Positions 1 to 10,826 of a DNA stretch of 64,000 nucleotides are shown here, one piece after another (within the stretch, counting starts at the first letter, position 1; every line of letters begins with the position of its first letter). This stretch comes from Elymus sibiricus (lineage: Eukaryota; Streptophyta; Magnoliopsida; Poales; Poaceae). The DNA is taken from assembly GCA_039707655.1 (NCBI GenBank), contig CM077664.1:200440195-200504194 (forward strand), in the 5' to 3' direction. A program made the translations under genes and the position numbers. The notes under the pieces were generated by a model. The model did not search any database, was not told the origin of the DNA, and was given only the letters and a program-made list of their open reading frames with translations.

Positions 1-2
1 GC

Positions 3-3000
3 AAGACCTCTAGCAAGGATTCCGGGAAGCGCACCTCTTCGGAGTGCTGCGCACCCGTTGAAGACTTGCCGGAGTGCTCTGCCGGTAAGAGATCCAAAGC
101 CCCTGCATCGGCGACCAAGAAGGTGCCTGCAAAGGAGGGCGACGTTGATGGTACCTTCACTATCAGTGCCACCCTTGACAGCAAATAGGAAAGCGCGCTC
201 GTTGCCTTCCTGCGGGCAAATGTCGATGTGTTCGCATGGCGACCGTCTGACATCCCCGGCGTTCCCAGGAAGGTAATTGAGCACCACCTTGCCGTCTGTC
301 CCCACGCTCGGCCCATCAAACAGAAAGTCCGGAAGCAAGCTTTGGAGCGGCAATAGTTCATTGCCGAAGAAATCAAGAAACTCGAAGCGGCAGGACTGGT
401 CAGAGGAGTGTTACATCCCACGTGGTTGGCAAATCCGGTGGTGGTGCGCAAAGCAAACGGGAAGTGGAGACTTTGTATTGACTACACTGATATCAACAAA
501 GCTTGTACAAAAGATCCTTTCCCATTGCCGCGCATCGATCAGATTGTGGACTCCACCTCTGGCTGTGATCTGCTCTCCTTCCTTGATGCATATTCTGGAT
601 ACCATCAGATATTCATGGCCAAGGAGGACGAGGAGAAAACCGCATTCATTACTCCATGTGGCACATACTGCTTCGTGCGTATGCCTTTCGGATTAAAGAG
701 TGCCAGTTCTACGTTTGCAAGAGCAGTCCAGATTGGTTTTGGGCCCCAGCTGCACAGGAATGTAGAAGCCTACATGGATGACATAGTGGTCAAAAACAAG
801 GACAAATCAACCCTCATTCAAGACTTGGAAGAGACATTTGCAAACTTACGCAAGATTAATCTGAAGCTCAACCCTGAGAAGTGTGTGTTTGGCGTCCCGT
901 CCGGCAAACTTCTCGGGTTCTTTGTATCTCAGCGGGGGATTGAAGCAAATCCCGACAAGATCAAGGCAATTGAGCATATTCAAGCACCGAAAAGCGTCAA
1001 GGATGTGCGGCGCCTTGCCGATTGTGTTGCTGCTTTGAGTAGGTTCATTTCAAGATCTGCCGAGCGCGCCTTGCCGTTTTTTAAGGTTTTGAAAAAGGCA
1101 GGACCAATGAAATGGACTCCGGAAGCGGAGGCCGCACTGCAAGACTTGAAAAGGTACCTCTCCTCTGCGCCAACACTAGTTGCGCCCACAAGAGTCGTTG
1201 CTGCTATACATAGCGGCAACAAATCAAGTAGCTAGTGCTGCATTAGTGGCGCAGAGGGAAATCGATGACAAGGAAGCAACCACGGCAAGCCCATCCAACG
1301 ACAAACCGGAATCTTCTCCGGCAGGATCTGACGCTGACGAGACGAATGCAGTGCAAGCAAATGAAGCTGATCAGCAAGTAGGGCCAAAGAAGAAAGTGGT
1401 GCAGCGGCCTGTTTATTTTGTCAGTTCCCTTCTGCAGGGGGCTAGGTCGAGATATTTGGGGGTGCAGAAATTGCTTTTCGGCCTTCTTATGGCCTCAAGA
1501 AAGCTGCGCCACTACTTCCAGGCACACGAGATTACCGTCGTCACTCGCTTTCCGTTGAAACGCATCTTGAGAAATCCAGAGGCAACTGGCAGGATAGTGG
1601 AGTGGGCGTTGGAATTGTCAAGCTTTGCACTCAAGTTTGAAAGTACTGCAACTATCCAGAGCAGAGCCTTGGCAGAGTTCATTGCTGAATGGACACCAAC
1701 GCAGGACGAAGAGATTCAAGAAATGGCTCTCCCCGGCAAGGAAACAGCAAAAGAATGGGTTATGTACTTTGATGGTGCCTTCTCGCTGCAAGGCGCCGGT
1801 GCCGGTGTGCTGCTTATCGCACCCACCGGGGAGCACCTCAAGTACGTGGTCCAAATGCACTTCCCCAGGGAGCAAGCTACGAACAACACTGCTGAGTACG
1901 AGGGACTCCTTGCCGGTCTAAGGATCGCGGTAGACCTTGGAATCAAAAAATTGATCATCCACGGCGACTCGCAGCTTGTTGTGAAGCAAGTGAACAAAGA
2001 TTATCAGAGCCCGTTGATGGAGGCGTATGTGGAAGAAGTGAGGAAATTGGAAGAGCACTTTGACGGGTTGCAAACAGAGCACATCCCTCGTGCGGAAAAC
2101 AGCATTGCTGATGGCCTGTCAAAGTGTGCCGCTCAGAAGCTTCCCGTGGAACCGGGGACTTTTGTGCTCCATTTGAATCGACCAACGGTCACCCCATCGA
2201 CGCAGGCCAGCAAGAGAAGGAAGTTAAGTACCGGAAAATACTTTCCGGCAGAGCACCCGGGAGCCACCGGCAAGGATGTTGCCGGGAACAACGACACGGT
2301 TGCCGGTGAGCAGCCGCTGAGCTTAGAACCTCAGGTTCTTGCCGCAGAAGCAAGCGCTCCCGTAACCGAAGAGACGCCTTTAGTCCTTGTCGTCGAGCTG
2401 CAGGCTCCGACGTGGGCGCAGCAGATAGTTCATTTCCTTCAAACAGGAGAGCTTCCCGATGAGCAAGGAGAAGCGGAGAAAGTAGCCCGTCAGTCAAGTA
2501 TGTATCAGTTTGTGGATAACATCCTGTACAGGAAACGACCAAACGGTGTGAAATTGAAGTGTATCTGCCGGGAAGACGGACTAGAGCTGTTGGCAGAGAT
2601 ACATAGAGGCATATGTGGCTCTCACATAGGATCAAGAGCACTCGCCGGCAATGCTTTCCGGCAAGGCTTCTATTGGCCCACTGCCCTCCAGGATGCAACT
2701 GCGCTAGTAACTAGATGTGAAGCATGCCAGTTCCATTCGAAGAATATACATCAACCAGCCCAAGCTCTCCAAGCGATCCCTCTCTCCTGGCCCTTTTCGG
2801 TCTGGGGGCTCGATATCTTGGGCCCCTTCCCCCGTGCTGCCGGGAGCTTTGAGTTCTTGTACGTTGCCATCGACAAGTTCACAAAGTGGCCTGAAGTGGA
2901 GCCAGTGAGAAAGGTGACAGCGCAATCAGCCGTCAAGTTCTTTAAAGGATTAGTTTGCCGTTTCGGGGTTCCTAACAGGATCATCACCGACAATGGCACG

Positions 3001-3648
3001 CAATTCACGAGCCGCACCTTCATGCAATATATCCAAGACCTTGGCAGCAAAATCTGTTTTGCGTCCGTCGCTCACCCGAGAAGCAACGGCCAAGCGGAAA
3101 GGATGAATGCTGAAGTGCTGCGTGGTCTCAAGACAAGAACTTTCGACAAGCTGCGCAAGTGCGGAAAGCGCTAGGTTGATGAGTTGCCGGCGGTTCTTTG
3201 GTCACTCAGGACGACACCAAATCGAGCTACCGGCCAGACACCCTTCTCCCTAATCTATGGTGCAGAAGCGGTGCTCCCCACAGAACTCATATACGGGTCA
3301 CCTCGAGTGCTCGCTTATGATGAAGCTGAGCAAGAGCAGCTGCGGCAAGACAACGCGTTGCTCCTTGAGGAAGATCGTCTTCAGGCGGCTGTGCGAGCTG
3401 CACGCTACTAGCAAGCCTTGCGCCGCTACCATAGCCGCAAAGTGCACGCCCGAAGCCTTGAGGAAGGCGACCTTGTTCTTCGGCGCGCTCAGTCCGCCAG
3501 AGGATCAAACAAGTTGACGCCAAAGTGGGAAGGCCCTTACCGGGTAGTACGAGTCACCAGGCCTAGCGCAGTCTGGCTGGAGACCGAAGATGGCACCCCA
3601 GTGCAAAACTCATGGAATATCGAGCATCTTCGCAAGTTCTACCTGTGA
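3..3648 (+). pseudogene. pol: Degenerate Gypsy pol: RT, RNase H, integrase
   Basis: Reverse transcriptase: the frame from 3 runs through the plant Gypsy RT core, with YMDD at 771-782 and the SFLDAYSGYHQI block near 578-613. RNase H begins near 1762 (FDGA), with AEYEG, GDSQLV and SIADGLSK carrying the acidic residues. Integrase follows: an HHCC zinc finger at about 2607-2740, then catalytic Asp in LDILGPF (about 2810), Asp in ITDNGTQF (about 2986) and Glu in NGQAERMNAE (about 3085). Breaks: in-frame TAG at 186-188 and 354-356, a one-base frameshift near 1185-1200 that moves the reading from frame 3 to frame 1, TAG at 3172-3174 and TAG at 3409-3411. The C-terminal integrase tail ends at TGA 3646-3648. 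It normally makes cDNA and inserts it; this copy cannot do so alone. Confidence 0.9.
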
Positions 3649-4192
3649 GGCGCAGTTGCTGGGACATCTCCCGGCAACCTCTTTTGTACAAGCCTTGTCG
3701 GCAAGACATGTAACCCTTTGTACAAAGCCAGGCGCAGACCCTGTGCATAATAAAGCTAAGTGTTTCGCAACTCCTCGTACATATTCATTTACATGTCCAT
3801 GCATGTGATGTTGTGATTTACACTTTAGTTTGTGTGAAATGGCTAGCGGACCGTCAAGGTTCCTCAACCGCTCTTTTCTCTTCTTTCTTTTTCTTAAAAG
3901 GATAAGAAGGATCCCTCGCGCGCAAGTTTCCCGGGGGGAGTGGAGATGGGTACCACTTTTAATGACGTTCAAGTGATCATTTCACGCAGCAAGAGAAATG
4001 ACGCAGGGAAAAGCTAAGTTGCAAAACTTTGAAAACTTTTCCTTAATTACATTCGCGTCTCCCTCGAACGATTTTGCGCTTTGTATGAGAAACCTGCACG
4101 CGAAGGAACCTTGTCGCAATCATTCGCGCTCTTATTTTGTCTCGAGTCCGCTCGACAATTTAAGTAGCTGCAGTGAAAACGGCTAAGGAAAA
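3649..4192. other. Non-coding spacer after pol
   Basis: Transition from integrase to the antisense-ORF region of the Tat element. It holds an AT-richer stretch with a TTCTTTCTTTTTCTT pyrimidine run near 3880-3895. No coding signal was seen on either strand. Confidence 0.5.
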
Positions 4193-4352
4193 CTTGCCGG
4201 CCGCGGTACTTCCGGCAGGCTGCTAAGGACCCGTTCCTCAAAGCGCTCGTGGCAAGTACACGCTCCAGCAAGCTTGCCGGCGACGGCGTTTCCAGCAGTC
4301 TGCTAAGGACCCGTTCCTCAAAGCGCTCGCGGCAAGCGTGCACGCTGGCAAG
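4193..4352 (+). repeat. Two-copy 80-bp tandem repeat in the Tat 3' spacer
   Basis: Both copies start CTTGCCGGC and share a block reading GCTAAGGACCCGTTCCTC followed by AAAGCGCTCG. Copy 1 is 4193-4272 and copy 2 is 4273-4352. They differ by scattered substitutions, so the duplication is not recent. Confidence 0.8.
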
Positions 4353-4574
4353 ATTCCGAATAGCGTAGGGATACAATCGTTCAAAGGCAAAATAAAACAA
4401 GGGAAACATCATGCATTTGTCTAAACCCGACAACGATGAAATTTTCATTAAGAGAGAGCTCGATTACATTTTCCTTGGCCCTTTGCCAGGGTTTATCTCA
4501 AGAGCGACGCGAGGGCAAAAGGGGCGCCTAGGAGGCCTCATTGCCGGAAGACCAGATGATGGTGCTGCCGGCGA

Positions 4575-5147
4575 TCAATACGAGACGAAGGAGTCGGAGC
4601 CGTCATCCTCGACCTTCACGCCTGGAGCGCCGCCGTCATCGTCGTCATCCTCAGTCTCGCTGGAGGAAGCGGTGTCGGAGTCGCTCGAGATTTCCGCACA
4701 GCACTCCAGACGAGCGCCTGAAGCCCCGAAGAACTTCACGACGAGCGTGTCGGGTCCGTCCAACCTGAAGTGGAGGAAATGCCCCTACCCCAGGCAGCGA
4801 GCACGGACGAAGGACTTCCACCACTGCGGGAAGTACAAGATGCCGTTGGCGGAAGTCTCGACGGCCACCCAGACAGAGCCGTTGCAGCAACCGTCAACGC
4901 GCAACCACGAGCCACGCAAGTCAACGCCCTCCATCTCCCTGGCGAAGGGACGGGGAAGCCGCAGCCGGCTCCGTGGCCGGTCGCGCAGCCCCACGACGAA
5001 CTCGCGCGCCGTGTCCTCCGTATGGCCTTCAGCCGGGGGCTGGATGGCCGGGGACGGAGTAGCGAGCGCACCGCCACGGCCACTTCGACCCCAGGCGCAC
5101 CACTCCAACGACCGCCCTTCTCCACCAATCCGATGCCCTGCTTGCAT
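4575..5147 (-). pseudogene. Antisense ORF with a B3-like DNA-binding domain and acidic tail
   Basis: Read leftwards from 5147 this frame gives a 120-residue segment, one in-frame TAG at 4787-4785, then 62 more residues in the same frame to 4575. The first segment resembles a plant B3 domain: a basic LPRPFAREM stretch (residues 64-72), LRGSWLRV (78-84), GSVWVAVE (90-97), then the aromatic FPQWWKSFVRA block (106-116). After the stop come GHFLHFRLDG and VVKFFG, matching the end of a B3 fold. The C-terminus is a run of Asp/Glu/Ser. B3 domains are plant-specific DNA-binding folds. The sense-strand ORF over the same DNA has no such pattern and is treated as a shadow. The B3 assignment rests on motif recognition without a profile search. 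Confidence 0.55.
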
Positions 5148-5488
5148 GTAGACATGCGTGACGGAGGAGCGCAGAAAAAGGAGGAGTAAAGACGGACATG
5201 GCAGTTACCCTTTGCCACGCATGGCCGTGTGCTGGTATAGTTTGAACCTGCGGCGCTCCACCTCTGAGCACGCCGAGCGGCCGCTCGTTCGACGGCAAGG
5301 GGTGCTGGGAGACGACCGAGAACACACCCAAATTTAGATTAATGAGGAAGCAAAGAAGATCTCAAGGAGAGAGGATAAGCCATCATAGCAAAAATTCCAA
5401 CGACAGTTTCCCGCCGCGTGTCTGTGCATTGTTTGGGCCTAGCCCAACGACGCTTCAGACGCGCGTATGGCCCAGGCCCGGGGGCTCC

Positions 5489-6336
5489 TGTCGGTGTATA
5501 AAACATGGGCATTTTATACCCTGACATATGCACAGACAGCAGCAGCCTCCTTGCCGGACAAGGCCTTTTCGGAAACTGCCAAGACCAAGATTTAGAGTCC
5601 AGCCAAAGAAGCTACCAGAAAGAACCTCAAGGCACAACACTCAACTAGTACCAAAGATGAACGCATTCCTTGGCGGCAAGGCTGAACCGGCAAGGTGAAG
5701 ACCCGGCAAGCTCCTGCCAGCCCTCCAGCGCTCCACCTCACCGCACAGGTGTTCGCTAGTTGGTGAGGTGTCGACCGCGCGGGCTGGTTGGTAAGGCTTA
5801 TCGGGCACGTGTCAGCACGCTGGGGCAGGATTTGCTTCTAAAGACACCCGTCCAGGAGGCGTGTCAGGATAATACGAGGTAGCTGGGCAAGCGGTGCAAA
5901 AACCTTGCCGGGACTACCTCTCCGCATGACACCTAACGGTGCATTTAATGCCTTTGTCCTAAACTGGCAGAGTTAGGTATGATAGCACTGTTTGCTATCT
6001 AGTCACGATGTAATTACTGTTTTGCCACTGTGGTAACCCCTTAAGCTATAAAAGGAGGGCCAAGGCAACAGTTGAGCGGATTCGGACCCCCTTTCAAACA
6101 CAAGCACCTCTCGTGTAGCTGCTCTCCCCACGCCTTGCCGGGGAGAAGCGCTCCTTGTACTGTGCATCCGTACCACTAATACACCAAAGGCAGAAGTAGG
6201 GTTTTATGCTTCTCAGCGGCCCGAACCTGGGTAAAATCCCTCGCGTCCCATTGTTCATGCTCTTTGTGCACGTCGACCCTCCCCGCCGAACCACAAGGGG
6301 ATGCACGGCCCCATAGATGGTCGATCAATCCCGACA
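5489..6336 (+). repeat. 3' LTR of the Tat-lineage element (848 bp)
   Basis: It starts TGTCGGTGTATAAAAC directly after a G-rich polypurine stretch (GGCCCGGGGGCTCC) and ends ATCAATCCCGACA. The TGTCGG/CCGACA termini are perfect inverted repeats. It contains a TATA box at 6046-6054. The start is secure; the end is supported by the terminal inverted repeat but no second LTR is available in the window. Confidence 0.8.
6046..6054 (+). promoter_or_regulatory. LTR TATA box
   Basis: CTATAAAAG lies about 285 bp before the LTR end, the usual place for the U3/R boundary promoter. Transcription would start about 30 bp downstream and run rightwards. Confidence 0.6.
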
Positions 6337-6830
6337 AGCGCCAGCGCCCATCCCTGTGGCATTGATGGGCTGGGAGCCGCACACTGTCGCCCAGCTTGAA
6401 GCCGTGGGGATCCACGAGGTCCCCACTGACTTGCACGCGCCCGTGCACCTACCAGAGCATGCGCCTGCGCATGCACTGACGCACGCGCCCGTGCCGGTGC
6501 ACGTGCACACGAATGTCTCTGCCACGCTGTTGCCAGCGCCTGTCCCCGCGCTGGTGCCAGTGCCCCCCTCAGCGGCATGGGTCACCGTCGTCGACCGCTT
6601 CCTTGCAGCGACGCCATTTACCGCCTCCTGCCGGTTGACTAGCTCCTGTAGACCGAAGTCCAAAACATACTGGCCTTCCTTGAAGCTTGGGCCAACGTCC
6701 AGGACTATGCCAACGCTGGCGCAAGACGCCGCCGTTGCCGCTGGCCAGTGGCCCAACGGCACACAGGGCACGGCAGAGGAGCCGCTTCCCACCGCAAGAC
6801 GCGCCCGCTGCCACTGCAATTAGTTTTATT
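6337..6830 (+). pseudogene. PBS/gag-leader-like fragment after the LTR
   Basis: Directly after the LTR the sequence GCGCCCATCCCTGTGGC resembles a degraded primer-binding region, followed by a GC-rich, Pro/His/Val-rich reading open to TAG at 6821-6823. In another frame from about 6655 the reading contains LAFLEAWANVQDYANAG then an Arg-rich run, which looks more like gag than random sequence. If so, this LTR was also the 5' LTR of a second, truncated copy. No recognised gag motif was found. Confidence 0.3.
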
Positions 6831-7437
6831 CATTTATTTTTTTAGTTCGATCGCGGTATGAATGTAAAGTCACAGTCAGACTGAATGAAATCTATGGTTT
6901 GATCGATTGAGTGTTCTGCTAGAGCCCTATCAAATTAAATAAAAAAAGTCATCAAGCGACATGTATTCCTTCTCATCGCAAACATTTCATATTAAATACT
7001 TGCATCAATTCCAAATACTTGTAGGGCGCGAGCAGGTCCCTTCGAGCACTAGGTGATACATACATTTATCCACGCATTTAATTATTACTACTAGTTAAAT
7101 ACACCACGGGTGCCTGAACTTTCCGTCACGGTCACTTTTTTCCTATACTTGTAAAATACTAGTAGGTGAAACTGGTGTGAACGCGTCTAGATACGGTCGA
7201 CGGCATTGGGCATCTGCCCCGGGTGGCGCGCCATGTTTACTAGGTCACGCGTTCTTCGTGTTTGCCCGTGCGTCTAAACGTAGAAGGGGAGGAGGGAGAG
7301 AGAGCAGACATGGGACCCACCAGTAAGTGGCTCAACGAAGGGGAGTAGTACGTGCTGACGAGCCAGTCCCACTAATGTACTGAAAGTAATATAAAAACAT
7401 TTTATCCATTAAAGATACAACAAATGCAACACTCCAT
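6831..7437. other. Intergenic, no recognisable feature
   Basis: AT-rich to 7100, then mixed composition with a purine-rich GGAGGAGGGAGAGAGAG run near 7287-7303. No ORF, TIR or LTR end is convincing. Confidence 0.4.
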
Positions 7438-7851
7438 TTCTGAGTCCAGGCTCATCTACACCCACGCTGAAGAATAAAATGAAAACAAATACTAGAAAAA
7501 TTCGAAAAATTCCTTTTTTGCATGGTAGACAATTTGGTGCGTGATGTCTGCTCCATATTTCATATCATTTGGACATCTGAGTAGCTCTCGGCAAAAAAGA
7601 CAGATTTGGGGTCTGTAAAAGAGTGTACTGTTCATGTACTGTTCTGACCCAATTTGTGTTTTTTGCTGAGAGCTACTAAGATTTTCAAATGCTCTTAAAA
7701 TTAGAGCGGACCTCACGCAACAAATTATCTAGCACGCACAAAAAATTGGATTTTTTTTACTTTTTTTTGAATTTTTTGTGAAATTTTTGAATTTTTTTGA
7801 ACTTTTTGTGAATTTTTTCTTGACCGGGTGCACATGAGCCTGGGCACCGAA
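7438..7851. mobile_element. Foldback MITE, copy 1
   Basis: The left end reads TTCTGAGTCCAGGCTCATC and the right end is its inverted form (GATGAGCCTGGGCACCGAA type). The arms continue inwards: GCTCTCGGCAAAAAAGACA on the left pairs with the TTTTTTGCTGAGAGC block on the right, so most of the element is one imperfect hairpin. A homologous copy is at 33489-33875. No coding capacity. The superfamily is not determined because no clear target duplication was seen. Confidence 0.7.
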
Positions 7852-7918
7852 TCGCTGACGTGCGCCTGGAAGGGCCTGGTCACCTGTTCGATCCTCGTCC
7901 TTTTCATTTTTAATTTAT

Positions 7919-8047
7919 ATGGGTCCAAAATTGTTCCATGACAGGTGGGTCCCCCGGTGTGTAGTTTGTAGCATTTTAATTGATGGGCGAAATTTGTTCC
8001 ATTACAGGTGGACCCCCGGTGTGTAGTTTGTAGCTTGTTTGTAATAA
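7919..8047 (+). repeat. Two-copy tandem repeat of about 62 bp
   Basis: The block ending CCCCCGGTGTGTAGTTTG is present at about 7951 and 8013. Each copy also contains TTGTTCCAT and ACAGGTGG. Confidence 0.7.
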
Positions 8048-8299
8048 TTAAAGAAAACACGAGAGTTTTTTTTTTTTGCCAAAATACCATTGCAACGGGA
8101 GAGGTGAGAAAGAGCGTGCGAGAGAGCGGTCACAGAGCTAGAGGGAAATAATTGGGGGAGGGGCAAGGCCGCAGGGGGGGCAACGGTGTTTGGAGTGGTT
8201 GTGGGCCAAATGCTAGAAAAAAACTAGCCTAAACCCTCCGAAATAAATGCCTTCACAAATTAATCCAAGGATGGAGGCATAGTCCCCCTAGCAATGTAA

Positions 8300-8985
8300 A
8301 TAGCTCCGGCCCTGCGAGAGATGGAGAGGTAGCGTCTATGTGTGGGAAAGACAACGCGAGAAAGCGAGGTTATTCGAGACATAGATAGACAGGGAGATAG
8401 GGTGAGTGTGGCCCGATATTCGGTCAAAAGAGAGATATGCTCTGGAGAGATATCGTGCGATCGAGCTTTTGGGGAGGGTGAGGGATGTAAGGGAGATCTT
8501 GAGAAATTGACCTACATAGACAATGTGCGTGACAGAGTATACATAGGGTGGATCGAGGCCCAGGCAGGGAGATATATTGTTTGTGTGTGAGAGAAAGCAA
8601 GGTCAATCAAGACATAGATAAAGAGAGAGAGATTGAGCGAGTGTGGGCCACCATGCGGTCGAAAGAGTGAGAAGTACGTGTTGGAGAGAGTGACCTAGAT
8701 AGATAATGTGCGTGAGAGAGTATATACAATATGTCGAACTACGCCCAAACAAGGAGATATATCATTTGTGTGTGAGAGAAAGCGAGGTCAATCGAGACAT
8801 ACATAAAGAGAGAGGGAGAGATTGAGCGAGTCTGGGCCGCCAAATGGTCGAAAGAGTGAGACGGTTTGGTGAGAGTGACCTAGATAGATAATCTACGTGA
8901 CAGAGTATGGAGTGTGTCGATCGAGGCCCAAACAGGGAAATATAACGTTTGTGTGTGAGAGAAAGCGAGGTTAATCAAGACTTAG

Positions 8986-9038
<53 letters not shown>

Positions 9039-9150
9039 TTGAGCGAGTGTGGGCTGCTGTGTGGTCGAAAGAGTGAGACAGTGTGGACGAGAGTGACCTA
9101 GATAGAGAACGTGCGTGCATGTGCACGAGAGGGGGGGGTCTAGAGAGCCA
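8300..9150 (+). repeat. GA-rich degenerate tandem array, unit about 185 bp
   Basis: About four units share TTTGTGTGTGAGAGAAAGC, GTCAATCGAGACATA, ATTGAGCGAGT, GGTCGAAAGAGTGAGA and GTGACCTAGATAGATAA in the same order. The units differ by indels and internal GA expansion. A perfect (GA)22 tract is at 8991-9034. Apparent ORFs here are repeat artefacts. Confidence 0.75.
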
Positions 9151-9396
9151 ATGTATGTATCTAGCAAGAGGGTGGGAGGGAGAGAGAGAGAGAGAGAGCT
9201 CGGCATGGAGTGCAATGGCGGGTGTGTGAGAGAAATATGTTTGTTGAGAGAGTGGGGGAAAGGGGTTTGTGTATTTGAGAGAATTAGAGATCGAAACATG
9301 GAGGGAAAGAATAAACAGGTGTCTGAAACCAATAGCTCTATAAGGTGGTTAAGAGTGGAAGATAGATCGATAGAGGAAGTATGTAGTGTGTGTGTC

Positions 9397-9416
9397 GGGG
9401 GGGGGGGGGGGGGGGG
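9397..9416 (+). repeat. Homopolymer G tract (20 G)
   Basis: Twenty consecutive G at the right edge of the GA-rich block. It may be shortened or lengthened by sequencing error. Confidence 0.9.
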
Positions 9417-9420
9417 CTAA

Positions 9421-10440
9421 ACACAACATTTGAATGTAGATAGTAATAGACTTAATATTGACGTTTCAATTTAGTGCACATTGTAAAATTTGAATTGAGG
9501 ACCATGCATATGGCTTCTGTAATTATTTCGAATTCGTGCCATACATGCATGGTTTGGAAAAGTTGATGCACTAATATTGACTCGATTGTTGTGGTATTTT
9601 GTATGTGTGTGGTCATATGCTTGAATACATCCAAAGTTTTCTAACCACCATAGTGTTAATCTTATACATATGAATTTGCATTCAAAAACTTAGCGTGGAT
9701 ACCATGAAATGCGAAATCCATGTTAGAATTTGAGATCGCTATGTCACAAACACACTCTAATGCAAAGAACTCATAATTAATTAATTACTAGTATGTCATT
9801 TCGAAGGACTAATTATTTGCAAGGAAAACATGAGCATGTTAATAGATACAGATTCGTTTGCCAATGAAAAAAAGATTCGTTTGCATTCTCAAATGTAGGC
9901 GCACCAGGTAGACCACGGTCATGTCATGGTGGTGGCGTGTGTCGTACGGACGTTATAAAATTCGAGCCTCCATGTTTCGGATTGAAATATCTGGCGGCCC
10001 GAATTCCAGCCCTACAAAATTCCCCTCCTCCCCCGCCCTTCCGTGCCCAGAGCGCTCAAATCCCTAATTCACCGCCACCCAAGCAAAATTCGAATCGCCC
10101 CTCGTCTCGTCTCGTTCCCCACCTTCGTACCGGATGACGAAAATGAAGACGACGGTCGCGCTGCACCACCGCACCGGAGCTGCCTCATCTACGCCCTCGT
10201 CCACCGCACCGGGTGGTCCATCGACAACATCTGCCGCCGTAGCCGACGTGCTTCATAGACACCGACTTCCACCGCATCAGGTCTGCTTCACCGACACCGT
10301 CTTCCACCTTACCAGGGCTACTTCACCGAGCACATCGTCGCACCTCCACCCCCCCGCTGGTGCTTCACCAACGGCCTCGTCCACCGCATCGTAGCGCTCC
10401 GCCGCCGCTCAAGATCTGCTTCCGTAGGCGGCCAGCCAAC
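9421..10440 (+). other. AT-rich spacer followed by GC-rich exon-like block
   Basis: 9421-9930 is AT-rich and featureless. From about 9950 composition switches to C-rich: a short GTTATAAAATTCGAG TATA-like stretch at 9951-9965, then CCTCCTCCCCCGCCC-type leader sequence and a Pro/Thr/Ser/His-rich reading (10134-10394). The segment CACCGCACCGGAGCTG (10166 region) recurs in the 39.5-kb block. It looks like a promoter plus first exon of a gene or gene-carrying TE, but no protein family was recognised. Confidence 0.35.
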
Positions 10441-10826
10441 GCAAGCACATCACCCTCAACGGCTCTGAAGTGACCCGCACTCTAGGCGACTATACCCAAA
10501 CGCCGGCCCGAACTAGGTATCCACATATCACTGCGCTGAGCACTGTTCCGATGATGCTTGGATATCCTTTTACCGCTCTCTTAGCATATACGCCTATGCA
10601 ACTCTGACTTCAACTCTTATTTCTTCTGGAGCTATCATCTGAAACAAGCAAAACCATTTTTCAGCGAAGCATGACGGCGCTATGGGATCTGGTACACATC
10701 CTGCACGCTCGTATAACCTTGTAAGTACCTGTCCTCCAGTACAACAACAAGGTCGATTCCTCTCATTAGATCAACCATTCGCCATGCCAAAAATGCAGAG
10801 GGGAAAGGAAGGAGTACACGGCCTGC
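10441..10826. other. Intergenic, no recognisable feature
   Basis: Mixed-composition sequence up to the CACTA terminus. No ORF or repeat was recognised. Confidence 0.4.

Larger units (their letters stand above)
1..6336 (+). mobile_element. Ty3/Gypsy LTR retrotransposon, Tat lineage, truncated at window edge
   Basis: The 3' two thirds of a Gypsy element read left to right: pol with reverse transcriptase, RNase H and integrase (3-3648), a long 3' spacer with an antisense ORF (3649-5488), and a 3' LTR (5489-6336). The order RT-RH-INT is Gypsy type. The RNase H and integrase wording, together with an extra antisense ORF between pol and the 3' LTR, point to the Tat lineage (Grande/RIRE2-like), which is known for such additional ORFs. 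The 5' LTR, PBS, gag and most of the protease region lie left of the window. The coding region has at least four stops and one frameshift, so it is a defective copy. Confidence 0.9.

Noticed and set aside
4411..5151. 246-residue plus-strand ORF in the Tat spacer
   Set aside because: No family resemblance; the opposite strand has coherent B3-like motifs, so this is a shadow.
6325..6819. 164-residue minus ORF with a Cys/Ala/Gly-rich repeat
   Set aside because: It mirrors a GTGCACGCGC-rich stretch; the plus strand continues from the LTR and has gag-like text.
8300..9420. CRISPR-like or coding interpretation of the GA-rich array
   Set aside because: Units are degenerate tandem repeats without regular unique spacers, in a plant genome; ORFs are low-complexity.
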